A stretch of DNA of 64,000 bases. Origin: Lojkania enalia (lineage: Eukaryota > Ascomycota > Dothideomycetes > Pleosporales). The position numbers and the translations under genes were made by a program. The stretch lies in contig ML986593.1 of NCBI GenBank assembly GCA_010094045.1, positions 493,032-557,031 of the forward strand. Reading direction: 5' to 3'. This document shows, piece after piece, positions 14,012 to 25,462 of this stretch. The notes beneath the pieces were generated by a model, which worked only from the letters and a program-made list of their open reading frames with translations, had not been told where the DNA came from and made no database searches. The first letter of the stretch is position 1. Every line of letters starts with the position of its first letter.

Positions 14012-15980
14012 ATGATTCTGCGATATTTTATTGCCGCTTTGGCAACTATCTTAGTCGATGGTACAGCTGCGAGGTCGCTCTATGGCTGGGGCTTGGAGTC
14101 AAAGATAGAGGTGCAGAATAAGATTTCCCTTCAGGGTGTGCTTAACAATATTGGCCCCGATGGGTCACTGGCACCGGGAGCGCATGCTGGTATCATTATT
14201 GCCTCTCCGTCTACTGAAGATCCCAATTGTATGTATACACCCTGCTCCAACACTACTCTCGAATGCTTGAAGCTGATGGTGACAGATTTCTATACTTGGA
14301 CCCGAGACGCAGGATTGACCATGAAGATGATTGTCGACGAGTTCCTGCACGGGAAGCATGACCTGAGGCCATACATCCAAGATTATTTGAAAGCACAAGC
14401 CATCCTACAGACAGTCAGCAACCCATCGGGTGCTTTATCCTCCGGACGTGGCTTGGGTGAACCCAAGTTCTATGCCAATGAGACGAGATTCAATGGTGAC
14501 TGGGGTCGTCCTCAACGAGACGGCCCTGCTCTTCGTGCAACTGCTTTGATCACTTATGCTAGGTGGCTTATCAATTCTCGTAACCGAGACAACATCCAAG
14601 AAGCTGTAGAGAAGGTCTGGCCAGTGGTTCAGAACGATTTAAATTATGTTGCACAATACTGGAATGACACGACCTTTGACCTGTGGGAAGAAGTTCTTGG
14701 CTCCTCGTTCTTCACCAGTGCAGTCCAGCATCGTGCTCTAGTCGAAGGCTCTGCCTTAGGCAAGAAATTAGGCGCCGATACCGAGGCGTACGATTCCGAA
14801 GCCCCAAATATTTTGTGCTTCTTGCAAACTTACTGGAATGGTAATTATACTGTCGCCAATGTCGGTATTGAGCAGCAGCGGACGGGAATAGATTCTAATA
14901 CAATCCTCACATCGATTGCTAGTGAGTAATGCACTGACGAGAACCGACCCCTTTGGCACTAACTTGGGAACAGCTTTCGACCCAGAAGAAGGCTGTGACG
15001 ATGCTCTGTTCCAGCCATGCTCACATAGGTCACTAGCTAATCTGAAAGTCTATGTCGATTCCTTCCGAACAGTCTACACAATCAACAAGAAGGCAAAGAC
15101 TGGCCCTGTTGCGACTGGCCGATACGCCGAAGATGTATATTACGGTGGCAACCCGTGGTATCTCACCACTCTAGCGGTTTCTGAGCAGCTGTATGATGCA
15201 ATCCAGCAATGGAGTACTGTCAGGTCTCTCACGATCACTGATGTCGATCTGGCGTTCTGGAAATCGATATATCCATCAGCTAAGGCTGGTACCTATAAAC
15301 CTCGCGACCGGCAATGGAACAAGCTCCTAGACTCGGTTCTAGAATATGCCGATGGCTTTGTCAACATTGCTCTCAAGTACACACCCGCCTCTGGAGCACT
15401 TGCCGAGCAATACAGCAGGGAGAACGGGACGGCTGTGTCTGCCCGCGACTTGACATGGTCATACGCCTCGTTCGTGACCATGCGCTCTGCTCGGCTGTCA
15501 GCTACGAGCAACTATCCTCAAGTCCCATCTTGGGGTGCTCAAACCATCAAATCAGTTCCCAAGCAATGCGTCGCCTCGTCGGCTGTCGGCGTCTACAAGC
15601 CTGCCATCAAGGCCGGGGCTCCTCCAGGCTCTGGTCAATGCACTGTAATGGTTACCTTTGACGTCAACGCCACCACCTTCTATGGGGAAAACATCTACCT
15701 CTCCGGCAACACAACTGACCTCGGAAACTGGAGGGTCTTTGATGCATTTGCGATGAGCGCGAATGAATACACCCAGGAAAGGCCGCTGTGGACAATCGAT
15801 GTTGAGCTTCCTGCGAACGAAACTATACAGTATCATTATCTCCGCAGCCAACCAAATGGTACGTGGATACATGAAACCAAGAATAGGACATATACTGTTC
15901 CACCATGCGCCAATGTGATCGGGGGTAATGTCACTATTGATGATGCTTGGGTTGGGCCGGTCGGGACACCACCCAAATGA
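14012..15980 (+). CDS. Secreted glucoamylase GH15 with C-terminal CBM20
   Basis: Secreted enzyme releasing glucose from starch chain ends. Exons 14012-14228, 14286-14921, 14974-15980 give 619 residues. The first intron (14229-14285, 57 nt) has no stop and a length divisible by 3, so a simple frame reading hides it; removal restores DPNYFYTWTRD exactly as in Aspergillus glucoamylase. A signal peptide spans residues about 1-20. GH15 motifs: NNIGPDGS, GDWGRPQRDGPALRA, LWEEVLGSSFFT (catalytic acid Glu) and ALAEQY (catalytic base Glu). After a very short linker, CBM20 begins near QCTVMVTFDV and shows YGENIYLSGN, GNW and a TVPPCA end. Many N-glycosylation sequons. The short linker differs from the long Ser/Thr linker of Aspergillus niger. 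Confidence 0.93.
14229..14285 (+). other. In-frame 57-nt intron in glucoamylase
   Basis: Donor GTATGT and acceptor ACAG flank 57 nt without an in-frame stop. Retention would insert 19 residues between DPN and the FYTWTRD active-site strand of GH15; splicing joins them as in relatives. The support is the family motif rather than a transcript. Confidence 0.85.
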
Positions 15981-16352
15981 GATGGTATTACTTTCTATTA
16001 CTAGATGTTTTGGTTCCGGGATGATGTATGATTTGGAAGTGTATCTAGTTCCATTCGTTTCTAAGATATTGTGTTCATATCATAAGGAGTCCAGCTCGTC
16101 GCATATAGCTCATTGTAGGACCTGTTTGGAATATCTCGTCATTCGTCCCTTTCCATGATACCTAGTTGCTGCTATTTAAAAATACGCATTACCATGATGT
16201 ACCCGAACCGACACCCTGCACCGAATCCCGCGGCGTGATGATCGCACTATTACACCATGAACTGGTAGGTGGGGCTGCTTTAAAAAGTCCACTTGATCAT
16301 TCAAACCATGTTGTTGCTGTTGGCTTCTGACTGAATTCAGAGAATCACCCAT

Positions 16353-17670
16353 CTACGCACTCAAACCGCCCCCTTTCACCAATATCTCCTCCACTTCCTT
16401 ATCATTCCTCGCATCGGGTATCGTATCCCCAAACTCATCCCTCAACTTCTTCCTATTGCGCACGGGGCTCTTAATTTCACTTTGCTCTTCCTCTTTACTC
16501 ACTTTTGTTTGCTCCTTATCTAGTAGTCCAAACTTGACTAACTTGGCCATGACCTGCGTCTCGGTGCCCTGATCATAAAAGAAATGGCCAATCTTCACTA
16601 GCGTCTTCTCCAAAAACGCCTTTAGAGTCGGCATCGTCGCTGCAATGATCGCAAACTGCTGTTCCACCTGCGCCCACAGCACCACCGTCACACTCATCCT
16701 CAACAGATCAGGGCTCGTATAGAAATACTGCAGCTGCACTGTCCGCATGATGGCCGCTGCCGACGCAAAGAGCCCTAGCCCCATCAAGATGCACATGAAA
16801 ATCCGCTCCCGTCGCGGCCTATTCAGCTTCCGGATAAAGGTGATGGGGATGAGACTGAAGATGAGATCGGTCGCGACCGAGACGACGCTGAAGCCGACAA
16901 TGTTGCCGTTGATGACTCCCTGCGCGAAGCACTTGACGGGACCCTGGCGGAAGACTCCCGGATCCCAAAACACTTGGAACGGGCGGCATTGCGTGAATTG
17001 GAAGATAGTGCTCACGCCCGCGACTAGTACGAGGAAAATCATAATGGAGATAAGGAAGTAGCGCCAGCGTTTGGACTCGCGCTTGACGCGGAGGAGAAGG
17101 TAGGCGACGGAGAGCTTAACCAGAGTGATGGACCAGTACCAGACGACTTGGTTGATGAAGATAAAGCGCAGTGATTCGCGGCGGTGCGAGAAGCTGACGA
17201 AGCGGACATGGCGGCCTAGGCCATTGACGACAGAGAGGGCGGTTAGGATGTAGTTCACTACTGCGAGAATCTAGCCTGTACGTTAGTATCGCGTCTACAT
17301 AGCCTCGAATCATCCTTCAAGATAATCTTATAGGAAACGAAAAGAGGAAAAATAAGATATAAGTGATAACAAAAAAAAAAAAAAAAAAAAGTTAAAATAC
17401 CGTGGCAGCAAGCACCATCCAATCATCCCAATGTAATCTCCTATACGGCCTCAAGCGGCTCCACAACCTCGCGACTAACAATCCCACACAAACAAACAGC
17501 ATACCGCCACCTAAACCCATGAGCACGGGAGCTGTCGAAGTATCGTCATTTTTGCGGACATGAGGGAAATTATGCCCGGGAACGTTGAAGTCAGGGCGAG
17601 ATACGTTAAATGAAGACGAATTTTTCAGTCCAGCTGCTCCTTCGAGTTCACCCACATCTAAACTCCGCAT
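16353..17670 (-). CDS. Pth11-like receptor, fungal rhodopsin-domain membrane protein
   Basis: Seven-transmembrane protein of the large Pth11-related/fungal rhodopsin-like family (PF20684 type), probably a plasma-membrane sensor; the ligand is unknown. Exons (minus) 17670-17401 and 17270-16353 give 395 residues. Seven hydrophobic helices are visible, starting with VLMGLGGGMLFVCVGLLVAR. The family hallmark RRLHWDDWMVLAA follows TM1, and TM7 is near VLWAQVEQQFAIIAATMP. The N-terminus is short and has no CFEM Cys domain. The C-tail is charged (KEEEQSEIKSP). A longer in-frame start at 17817 would add a hydrophobic leader and cannot be excluded. The 130-nt intron contains a T-run on the coding strand (about 17371-17390). 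Confidence 0.85.
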
Positions 17671-19319
17671 TTCTAGAAAAGAGAATAAAAAAGGAAATGC
17701 GATTAAAGATTCAACACGGAGAAGAGCACCATAGCTGGCACCAGGCCAGACTCCAAACGAACGACTGACACAAAAAAGAATGAAGATTTTGAATGAAAGA
17801 CACCAAAGCAAAAACAACTAGAAAATACCCTCAAACTCACAAAAAAGAGAAAAGTTCAGACAACTTAGAACGAACGAAATTCCCTCCAGCACACCATCTC
17901 ACGACACTATTCCCCATCTCGCATAAAAGTCCTTCTCCAACCCCTCAAAACCACAGCATCAAAACCAACGTTACACAACATCTATTCCCCAACCTTTCCA
18001 TTCGTCACAACCCACCATCTCATCACCCCTTCACCGCTCCAAAAACTTCCATCGCTCTACCCAGCTCTCCACAACCCTCAATGCCTTGCAGGCCCGTCTC
18101 ACACCCGTTTCACCCCCAAGCACCCCGCAAAATAAACCCTCCTAAGAACTACCCCCCAACTACCGAGTGTCCTACCTCCCGACCGTTCATGCGGCTAAAC
18201 TCCAAGAACCTCCAAACTCCAAGCTCGACATATGTACTGTACACACACATGCGCGCGCACATCACCTCTACCCATTCGCTATCGAAAGCGCGGGTCTCCA
18301 TTGCACCCGTGTAAATTAAGCGTCTTACATAACCTCAGCATGCATACCAAGGGCCGGCCCTCTCGCTTAAGCCAGCCGACGCCGTTACACAAAATGGATG
18401 TGCAAGCGGGTGGCGCCTCAGTATCTGTAAGCGGGTCAATGCCCTGCTGTCAACTTTTCGTACACAGCAAATTCGTTGGCTGCAGGGAGCACGGGCGGAA
18501 CCGGGCCAGGGCGATCAATCGCGTGCAGAAGGGTTTTTCCGAACGGCGGTAGTCGACGAGCCGACGATTTCTCCACTTGCCATGCTCCCCGGGCCCCCTT
18601 GTCAGCATTTGCGTCTAGACACCTCGCGTTCGCTCTTGTGCGATGCGAGAGAGATGGATGCGAGGTGCGGCGCGTCGAGTCACATTCTGCGTCGCTTCTG
18701 CACCAGATGTCAAACTTGTCTTACAGCGGCTGACGTTGTGTTATGGAACCTGCATTTTCTGTAGACGAGGGCGTGATTTGTGGAGTTTGTGGAAGAGTTT
18801 TGATTGGGGGGAATGCGCTTTTTTTCTTCTCGAGTCAATCTGAAATACAACACTTCTTTAGTCATGGCAGAGTGTTCGAGCCTTGAGATTAACGCATGAG
18901 GGTATTCTGAAGAAGGCCGTGATACACACGTAGCATATGTTCAGCATCTCATCTGTGGTGAGAGGCGAATCTTGTCTCAGGGAGGGAGATGAGGAGCTGA
19001 ACTGGTTGATTGAAGATGGCCAGCGGGCCATATTTATGTACATGAAAAAGGGGTATATCAGCTGATATCCAGCGTGATATCCGGCGTGATATCGTACGTG
19101 ATATCGTACGTCGATATCTGATACAGCTCGGCAGACTAGCCAAAAATCCCCATGACATCATCAATTGAGAAGCAACCCAAATAGGCAAGCGATTGCAATG
19201 CACTAAGTAGCTACGTGCGCCATCGGAAACTACTGGAGAAGACAGGCTAACTTATTACTATGCAAGTCACAAATAGCATACACAGAAGCCGGGTACTTCC
19301 CAGAAGGTTCTATTCATGC
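17671..19319. other. Intergenic region upstream of Pth11-like gene
   Basis: 1.65 kb between the DUF6604 stop codon and the Pth11-like start, both on the minus strand, so it contains the receptor promoter. The plus strand is C/A-rich at 17800-18200 and gives low-complexity open frames that I do not call genes. It also contains the GATATC array listed separately. Confidence 0.45.
19064..19118. repeat. Tandem array of five GATATC palindromes
   Basis: GATATC occurs at 19064, 19076, 19088, 19100 and 19113, a spacing of 12, 12, 12 and 13 bp, with related spacers (GCGT, TACGT). Each palindrome carries GATA on both strands, giving ten GATA tetramers in 55 bp. It could be a minisatellite or a cluster of GATA-factor sites; the function is inference. 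Confidence 0.85.
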
Positions 19320-21971
19320 CTAAAACCAGCCTTGTTCCCTATAACCACCCAACCCCGACTCCCTATCCCAAAACCCATCAATGGGCAACTTCACACTACG
19401 GAGATGGTCGCAAGCCATGCGCCCAGTTCCGTTTCGGTCAGTCAACATCTGCTGTAATACCTTGCTAACATATTCTCGACCCAAGAATCTACTCTTGGAC
19501 CAAGCCATTTTGTCAACGTTCTCATCAATCTCACTCACGTCCAATCCGAGCATTAACAGGTACCACTTAACCATGCGTGCTATGCAATGATCGGATTCTT
19601 CGATCTTTGGTTTATGTGCGTCGATTAGTACACGGTTTAATTCGTCTTTCAAGTTTTCGAGAAGCTGCCGACAGACGCGATGAAACATCAGATAATCGAA
19701 TTGTAGTGGCAACATTTCCAGTTGTAAGACGCTCCGCAACGATGCAAGGAATCGATCGGGTCGGATATTCGTAAAGGAGGGCTTCTTTGTTTCGTCATCT
19801 GAGCTGGATGGTGCGGCTGGTATACCGTCCTCTCTAATACGGAGATTAGGTAGTCCATAATCGGCTATCAACTGCTCTACAACATCATCATGGAGTGCGA
19901 AAAAGTCGCCTGTTAACCCGGCGTGGTGCCTTAAGCACCAAAGTACGAACGAGACTGGGGATGTCCCTCGCGGACCAAATATTATCCCTGATGATAATGT
20001 CATGGACTTGTCGAGCTGTTCGGGTTTCACAATTTCGGCATATTCTACTGGTCTCCTGCCGATCAAGTTGAAGGTGTTGACATAAAGTCCCGGGGCGTCA
20101 GGCTCATTACCGTGAAGAAAAAACGCGCCTTTTCCTTGCAGGGAAAACGCAAGCTCCATGTCAGGCCACAGGCTGGATAGAAGCTTTTCTTTCAGAGCCG
20201 CCCTGTAGAGGTGGCCGCAGTAGAGAATGGAACCAGATGCATTCGCAAAGGCAACGCTATATTCAGCGAGGAAGAGGTGAATACCAAACTTCCGAATTCC
20301 ACAGTACCATGGATGCCTTCTGAGGAAGTAAAATGGCTCATACGATTTTGCCAGTTCCCGATTGGACATTCGATGCACATCGTATTGGATGTTGTCCCTG
20401 ATTTCGTCCGACACACCGTTTAGTATTTCATCAAACGGGTTTTGCCGCTTAGAGTCCCATAAGTTTGCGTGAAACGCACGATTTCTTCTGATGTTGTTCC
20501 TCGTAATTGCAGCTGTCTCTTTCAGTCGCCAGAATCCTGATTCAACTTGATCCTTCAGTATATGATATAGGTCCAGGAACAATGAGGCCGCGAAGGCTAA
20601 CCATAGTGGTACGTCCTTTTGGTCTGTGTTCTGCATAAGCCGAATTCCCCGTGTAAACTCGTCCTCGGCCTGATCTCCTTCTGTCGCGAGACACATTGTC
20701 CAGATCTCTGGCACAAAACTCCATACCAGCCTGCGATCCTGTTCATACTTATCACGGATGGGGAGCTTAAACCAGTCAATGGTAAGATCGTAATCTTCAT
20801 CGCATGGGGACTTCCCTTCTTTCAGGTTCTCAATGACGGTATATAGAAAGGTCATATTTGTCCGTAAAGAATAGTCATGGACACCGTACATTAGAAAATT
20901 GATTTTGTCGTCGGGTTTGACCGTGTAGACTGGTGTGGTGCCTGCGCATTCGCATTGAGTCCGGACGTACAAATCGACCAGTCCTGTCAACCGCAATTCT
21001 ACAGCTGAGCAGATCCCTTTAAGATCATCTTCCATTGCACGTGCAATGTCAACTGCCGTGTTCGTGGTGATCGCTGCTGGGCAAAGGTCCAAACCACCTT
21101 GCTTGTAAGTTTCCCACGATTGGCGGACTTCAGAACGCAATTGGTCAAGATCCGCCAAATGCAGATAGATCGCAATAACTCCTTCCATTAAGCTCTTTGA
21201 GTGCTCAAACTTTCCGTCCATTTCGGTAGCAATTATGTCCGAATATCCTGCTACCGTTGTTGGCACAATATCATCGAGCTCGAAGTTCGCGAACATGGAA
21301 AGGACTTCGCCTGCATTTTCTGGAAAGTCGGTGAATTTCATATGGTCATTCGGAAGCCGAGGCATGAGTATATTATGAACGAGTTGAAGCGTTTGTAGGA
21401 CGTAGTGGTGTTGCTGCTCAGCCCAAATGGATGTCAAATTTATTCGTCTGACAATTTCCGGGCATTTGAAGGGGCGACCGCAGGCAAACCATTTGCGGAT
21501 CGCAATCGCACGCTCCAAAACAGTAGCAAACTTCGAAGGAACCTGGACAAATGGGTTCTTCTCGGCGATGACCTTTGCGAGAGGGACCAGTTCTTTGGAA
21601 GTAATCGGATAAACTGGACACCCTAGAGGGGCGGTGGATATATTTCGGGCTGGGCTCTCCTCAGGTTGGCTCTCCTCAGGTTGGCTCTCCTCAGGTTGGC
21701 TCTCCTCAGGTTGACCCTCCTCCTGTTCTCCCTCATCCAGCACGTCCCCCTCTTCTTGGATTTCCACCGACTGCTCCTTCCCTTCGCCCTCCGCCTCGCC
21801 CTCCATAGTATTCGCCATCTTCTCCTTTCTCTTCCTCCTCTGCCTGGCCTTCTTCGATTTCCCTCCAAATATATATCCGCAATCCATCGCAGTCGTTGCC
21901 AGCCACCACGCGATGTAATTGAGGTCATCCTTATATCTTCCGTAACTAGAGCGAAGTCGACTCGGCAACAT
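19320..21971 (-). CDS. DUF6604-type protein of unknown function
   Basis: Large intronless frame; 883 residues if started at the ATG giving MLPSRLRSSYGRYKDDLNYI, which matches the usual N-terminus of fungal DUF6604 proteins (a short LP..L...Y..YK.D.NY.A.WL motif followed by Cys-Gly-Tyr). The frame stays open upstream to 22106 and could add 45 residues without recognisable motif. After the motif come a basic stretch (KKARQRRKRKEK), an acidic/PEESQ minisatellite (about residues 80-105), then about 770 mostly helical residues. No membrane segment. Function unknown; families of this kind vary in copy number between moulds. Confidence is high for a gene, moderate for the family name. Confidence 0.8.
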   Translation of the reverse strand: MLPSRLRSSYGRYKDDLNYIAWWLATTAMDCGYIFGGKSKKARQRRKRKEKMANTMEGEAEGEGKEQSVEIQEEGDVLDEGEQEEGQPEESQPEESQPEESQPEESPARNISTAPLGCPVYPITSKELVPLAKVIAEKNPFVQVPSKFATVLERAIAIRKWFACGRPFKCPEIVRRINLTSIWAEQQHHYVLQTLQLVHNILMPRLPNDHMKFTDFPENAGEVLSMFANFELDDIVPTTVAGYSDIIATEMDGKFEHSKSLMEGVIAIYLHLADLDQLRSEVRQSWETYKQGGLDLCPAAITTNTAVDIARAMEDDLKGICSAVELRLTGLVDLYVRTQCECAGTTPVYTVKPDDKINFLMYGVHDYSLRTNMTFLYTVIENLKEGKSPCDEDYDLTIDWFKLPIRDKYEQDRRLVWSFVPEIWTMCLATEGDQAEDEFTRGIRLMQNTDQKDVPLWLAFAASLFLDLYHILKDQVESGFWRLKETAAITRNNIRRNRAFHANLWDSKRQNPFDEILNGVSDEIRDNIQYDVHRMSNRELAKSYEPFYFLRRHPWYCGIRKFGIHLFLAEYSVAFANASGSILYCGHLYRAALKEKLLSSLWPDMELAFSLQGKGAFFLHGNEPDAPGLYVNTFNLIGRRPVEYAEIVKPEQLDKSMTLSSGIIFGPRGTSPVSFVLWCLRHHAGLTGDFFALHDDVVEQLIADYGLPNLRIREDGIPAAPSSSDDETKKPSFTNIRPDRFLASLRSVLQLEMLPLQFDYLMFHRVCRQLLENLKDELNRVLIDAHKPKIEESDHCIARMVKWYLLMLGLDVSEIDENVDKMAWSKSRFLGREYVSKVLQQMLTDRNGTGRMACDHLRSVKLPIDGFWDRESGLGGYREQGWF
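21650..21715 (-). repeat. 15-bp coding minisatellite (PEESQ)n
   Basis: About four to five near-identical 15-bp units on the plus strand read GGTTGGCTCTCCTCA, encoding PEESQ on the minus strand inside the DUF6604 gene. The unit length is a multiple of 3, so copy-number change keeps the frame. Confidence 0.9.
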
Positions 21972-22565
21972 TGTGTTTGCGGACGAATCAGATATTCTTA
22001 TGTGTTGTGGATATGGCTGGCACGGGTGAACGAGTGTGGTGTGCTGTCGAGGTAGGGCTGTTGTTGTAATGCTAGTCGCGGAGCTCGTCATGTAAGGGAA
22101 TAGCAAAAGAATGCATAGGTAGAAGCGAAAGTCACGAAGATGCTAGGGAACTGAATTCTCGATGCTGACCAGAGAAAGCGCCATGTGGTGTGATTGCTTG
22201 GAAGAATCTTTAGGTGTAAAAAACGACTACCGATCGGCTATTGGGGGGAACACCTAGGACGTCAAGACATTACTATAAGGAAAGAGCAATCCACACAACG
22301 TGAGAACCCCATAATCGAAGATGCAACTCGAAGCTTTTGTGTTCATTATACACAAACCTTAAGAATAACTGCGCTGATATGATGACTTTACACCTACTCC
22401 AATAGAATTCAAGAAACAACAGCGAGCGGCCTGGAATGATTAAATGTTCCCATAACCAGTACAGGTCAAGAGTGAACTCCCGCGCAAAAATGTGTATACT
22501 ATTTCCGCTCCTTATATATTCACAAGTCGTGCGTCGTTAGAAAACGTTCGCCTCTCTCGGTACAC

Positions 22566-23965
22566 TTAAAGCACCAACACCATACCAAAGATAGCACTCG
22601 CAGCGATCATACCGACGAAGCGCAGTGGGACTTCAACATGGACACCGGCCGAGTCGCCACCATCCTGACTCTGGCCGTCTGGTGTGCGGGTAGGAGATCC
22701 AGCCCCTGGGCTAGCGGTCGCCGTGCTGGTTCCCTGTCCATTTTGAGATCCAGGGCCATCAAGGCCTGCACCAGGACCGGCACCATCCTCCATAAAATCT
22801 CTAGCTTTGTCGGGAATCGCAGGGAGGAGGGTGCTGGAAACCTCCCACTCTTCATCCTCTGCAGGGCATTCGGATGGCCCCTCATCGTTCGTCTTAGCAC
22901 CACCATCGCCGGTTGGATTTGGTGTCCTCGCATACGCGTCCTTTAGGCGCTCAAAGTCATCATTTGGCGTAACATTACCGTCCTGGACTTCGACAAGGCC
23001 AAAACCATTCTCTTCGAGGGTGTATTCGTAGGCAAGACCGCCGGAGTAGACGCTTGTCATATTAGGGTGATACAAAGATTCAATTTCATTCCAGTCACGA
23101 CGGTTGGTAATGCAACCAAATTCGGACAGGAACAGAGGCACGGAGTAATCCGAGTATTGTTCGACTTTCTTATCCCATCCCGAGATTTCAAAATTAGAAG
23201 GATCGCACCAGGAGTAGTCATTGAACGCAAAGAAGTCGGCACGCTCGTCATCAGTACCGCAGTTGAAGAAGAGTGCCTGATACTCTATGTTTTCAGCAAC
23301 GTCTGCAGCAGAATATCCAACCGGAATCTTGCGCGATTTCCGGTTAGAGATATATTGCTTCATGTCGCGAGTGACGGCCTTGATATAAGTAGCCGCGTTG
23401 GTGTTATTCCTCGCATTGATCACCTCGTTTCCGGAGAAGAAAAGGAGGAGGTTGTTATAATCTGCAAACGCATCAACGGTTGCGAAGACGTTTTGGAGGT
23501 ATTCGTCATTGTACGACTGATGGAGTGTCGAGGCATTTTCGCGGTTCAGGGAATAGTCAGGGGTATTGGCGTCGAGAGCGAGGTAGATACCTGCCTCGTC
23601 TAGTAGCGCCATCGCCTCATCATGATTCTGAGAGTTATCGATTGTGTAGATACGAATGGTATTGATGCCGAGCTCTTTGAAGTTTTCAACGTCGCGTCTC
23701 AAGCTGTCCATGTCTAGGAGAGGGTCTTGCGCATCAGCAGCACCACCTAGGAAGATTAGTCGAGGACTTTAATCATTGTCAATGCTAACGTACCAGGCTG
23801 GTAAGCAACACCTCGGATATAAAATCGGTCGCTATCCGAAGTCCAGAATGCATTGCCTCTTACTTCGACAGGAGGTAGGTTGCCCTTACTCTGTCGTTGG
23901 ACAACACCCGCCAGGGCCGGGGCTATTGAAGCCCCGAGCACAGAGAGCGCGAGAATGGGTTTCAT
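22566..23965 (-). CDS. GPI-anchored beta-1,3-glucanosyltransferase (GH72)
   Basis: Cell-wall enzyme that cuts and re-ligates beta-1,3-glucan (Gel/Gas/Phr family). Exons (minus) 23965-23794 and 23746-22566, intron 47 nt, 450 residues. A signal peptide spans about residues 1-19. GH72 features: VRGNAFW, FYIRGVAYQPGG, FFSGNEV with the acid/base Glu, and FLSEFGC with the nucleophile Glu. There is no Cys-rich CBM43 after the catalytic domain; instead a Gly/Thr/Pro-rich linker. The last about 20 residues are hydrophobic (FVGMIAASAIFGMVLVL) behind a GGDSAG-like omega region, fitting a GPI signal. It belongs to the GH72 subgroup lacking the Cys box. Confidence 0.93.
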
Positions 23966-25462
23966 GCTAGCAGTGAGAGTAAGAAGAAAAGTATTAGTAG
24001 TGAAGGATAAAAAAATGTCTTATACAACGAGTGACTGATAAAGAGAGTCAAGGAACTCTAACAAAAGGCATTGAAAGGCGGAAACAGGACAGGAGCCTGC
24101 AGATATTTGAGAAAGGAGCTCGGAAGTCTTGGAACCTACATTTCCCGGATGTGGGACGGGCAAGAAATGCCAATCCGCTCGCTGCGTCTAGGGTTCTCAG
24201 ATTGCCAAGAGGACGTGCTTTAGCCATGCGGAGCGGACGTGAGAGCCAAGCCGCCCAGGAGCGCATCGGGGAATTCGAGAGGCACTCTGATCCTCCGCCT
24301 AGCCTTGGAAAGGGGCAACACCCCTCCCATTGGACACTTCGAATCGACAATGAAAGACGCGATTGCGCGTTCATCATCTTCCCGCCGACACAGCCTCGTT
24401 TTGTGGAGTCTTGGGCTGGCATTTAACAATTTCCATGATCCTCGTGCCAACATCATCTTGCCTAGGCGGCTCGCTGGACCTGGAACCTGAAACGCGACAG
24501 AAATCGATGCCTCAGGAGGATTTGAAACCCATCTCCAGCCTCCAGAATTCGGAAGGGTTGGCAATGGAGCAGACGCCACACCCGAAACATGGCTCACTGA
24601 CGCGACGAACAGCATCCATCTATTACGAAAGTCTGACGCTTTTTCTTATTAGCAGTATGGAAATGCACCATCGTCCTTTTCGGATATGCAGAGGCTTGGA
24701 TAGTCGATTCTTGGAAGCCGCCATCTTATCGCTCGCTACTTGGACGGGACTGCCAGGGGCCGGGTGCATCTTGGAAGCCGGCGCTGTCTTGGACAATTGT
24801 GAGACTAGCGAGCGTCTCCTGAGTTTGCCACCTCGTTCTTGCCCCGAACATGAGCGAATAATTGATGGCCAAATCTACTCTTCTGCAATGTCACTCAGAT
24901 ACGGAGGGCGGGGAGCCTTGTTGCGGGTAGCGAGCACGTTGCGCTGCCGGAACCTTGAAATTTTAGGAGTCTTATGACACTTTTCCAAAACGCGTTAATG
25001 TCCGTTCTTTCCTGTTTCGTCCAAGAGTTGAATTGTTGCGATCTGAACACCATGAGGAGCAGTTTCAAAACATAAGCGGTACCTCATCCCAAGACCCAAA
25101 TGCAAAAGAAGCTCTTTTGCGATATAGGAGTCGCAGTGTTGTCTTACGGTACGCTTGATTGGTGTCGAACAAAGACACCACAGGAGTCCACATTCTACCG
25201 CCATCGAAGATTGCGGTCCTTCAAGCTTCCTTGAAGGCACCAATCATTACTTGACCCGAGAACTTGTTTCTTTATCTATATTTCTGAAAATTTAGTTAAC
25301 ATTAAACATTCCTGCATTAATATCGGTACTCATATCTAATATCGCTTACAGCGGATTCGGCATGGTGAATCAGTTAACGAATATCCTATAACAATCGACC
25401 CAATCGTCGTTATAATCAATAAGTGAAATTCATACGTCATGAGCACGAGCTACTACAACAAC
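23966..25462. other. Intergenic region, 1.5 kb
   Basis: Contains the GH72 promoter (plus-strand coordinates just above 23965) and the 3' flank of the questin-oxidase-like gene. A 204-codon plus frame starts near 24363, but it has no domain-like features and overlaps antisense frames of similar quality, so I do not call it. Confidence 0.4.

Noticed and set aside
17793..18314. 173-codon plus-strand frame near the Pth11-like receptor
   Set aside because: Pro/Thr/His-rich translation of a C/A-rich strand; typical of compositional bias, not of a gene.
24363..24977. 204-codon plus-strand frame between GH72 and the questin-oxidase-like gene
   Set aside because: No recognisable domain, no supporting splice partners, and antisense frames of similar quality overlap it; it lies in the GH72 promoter region.
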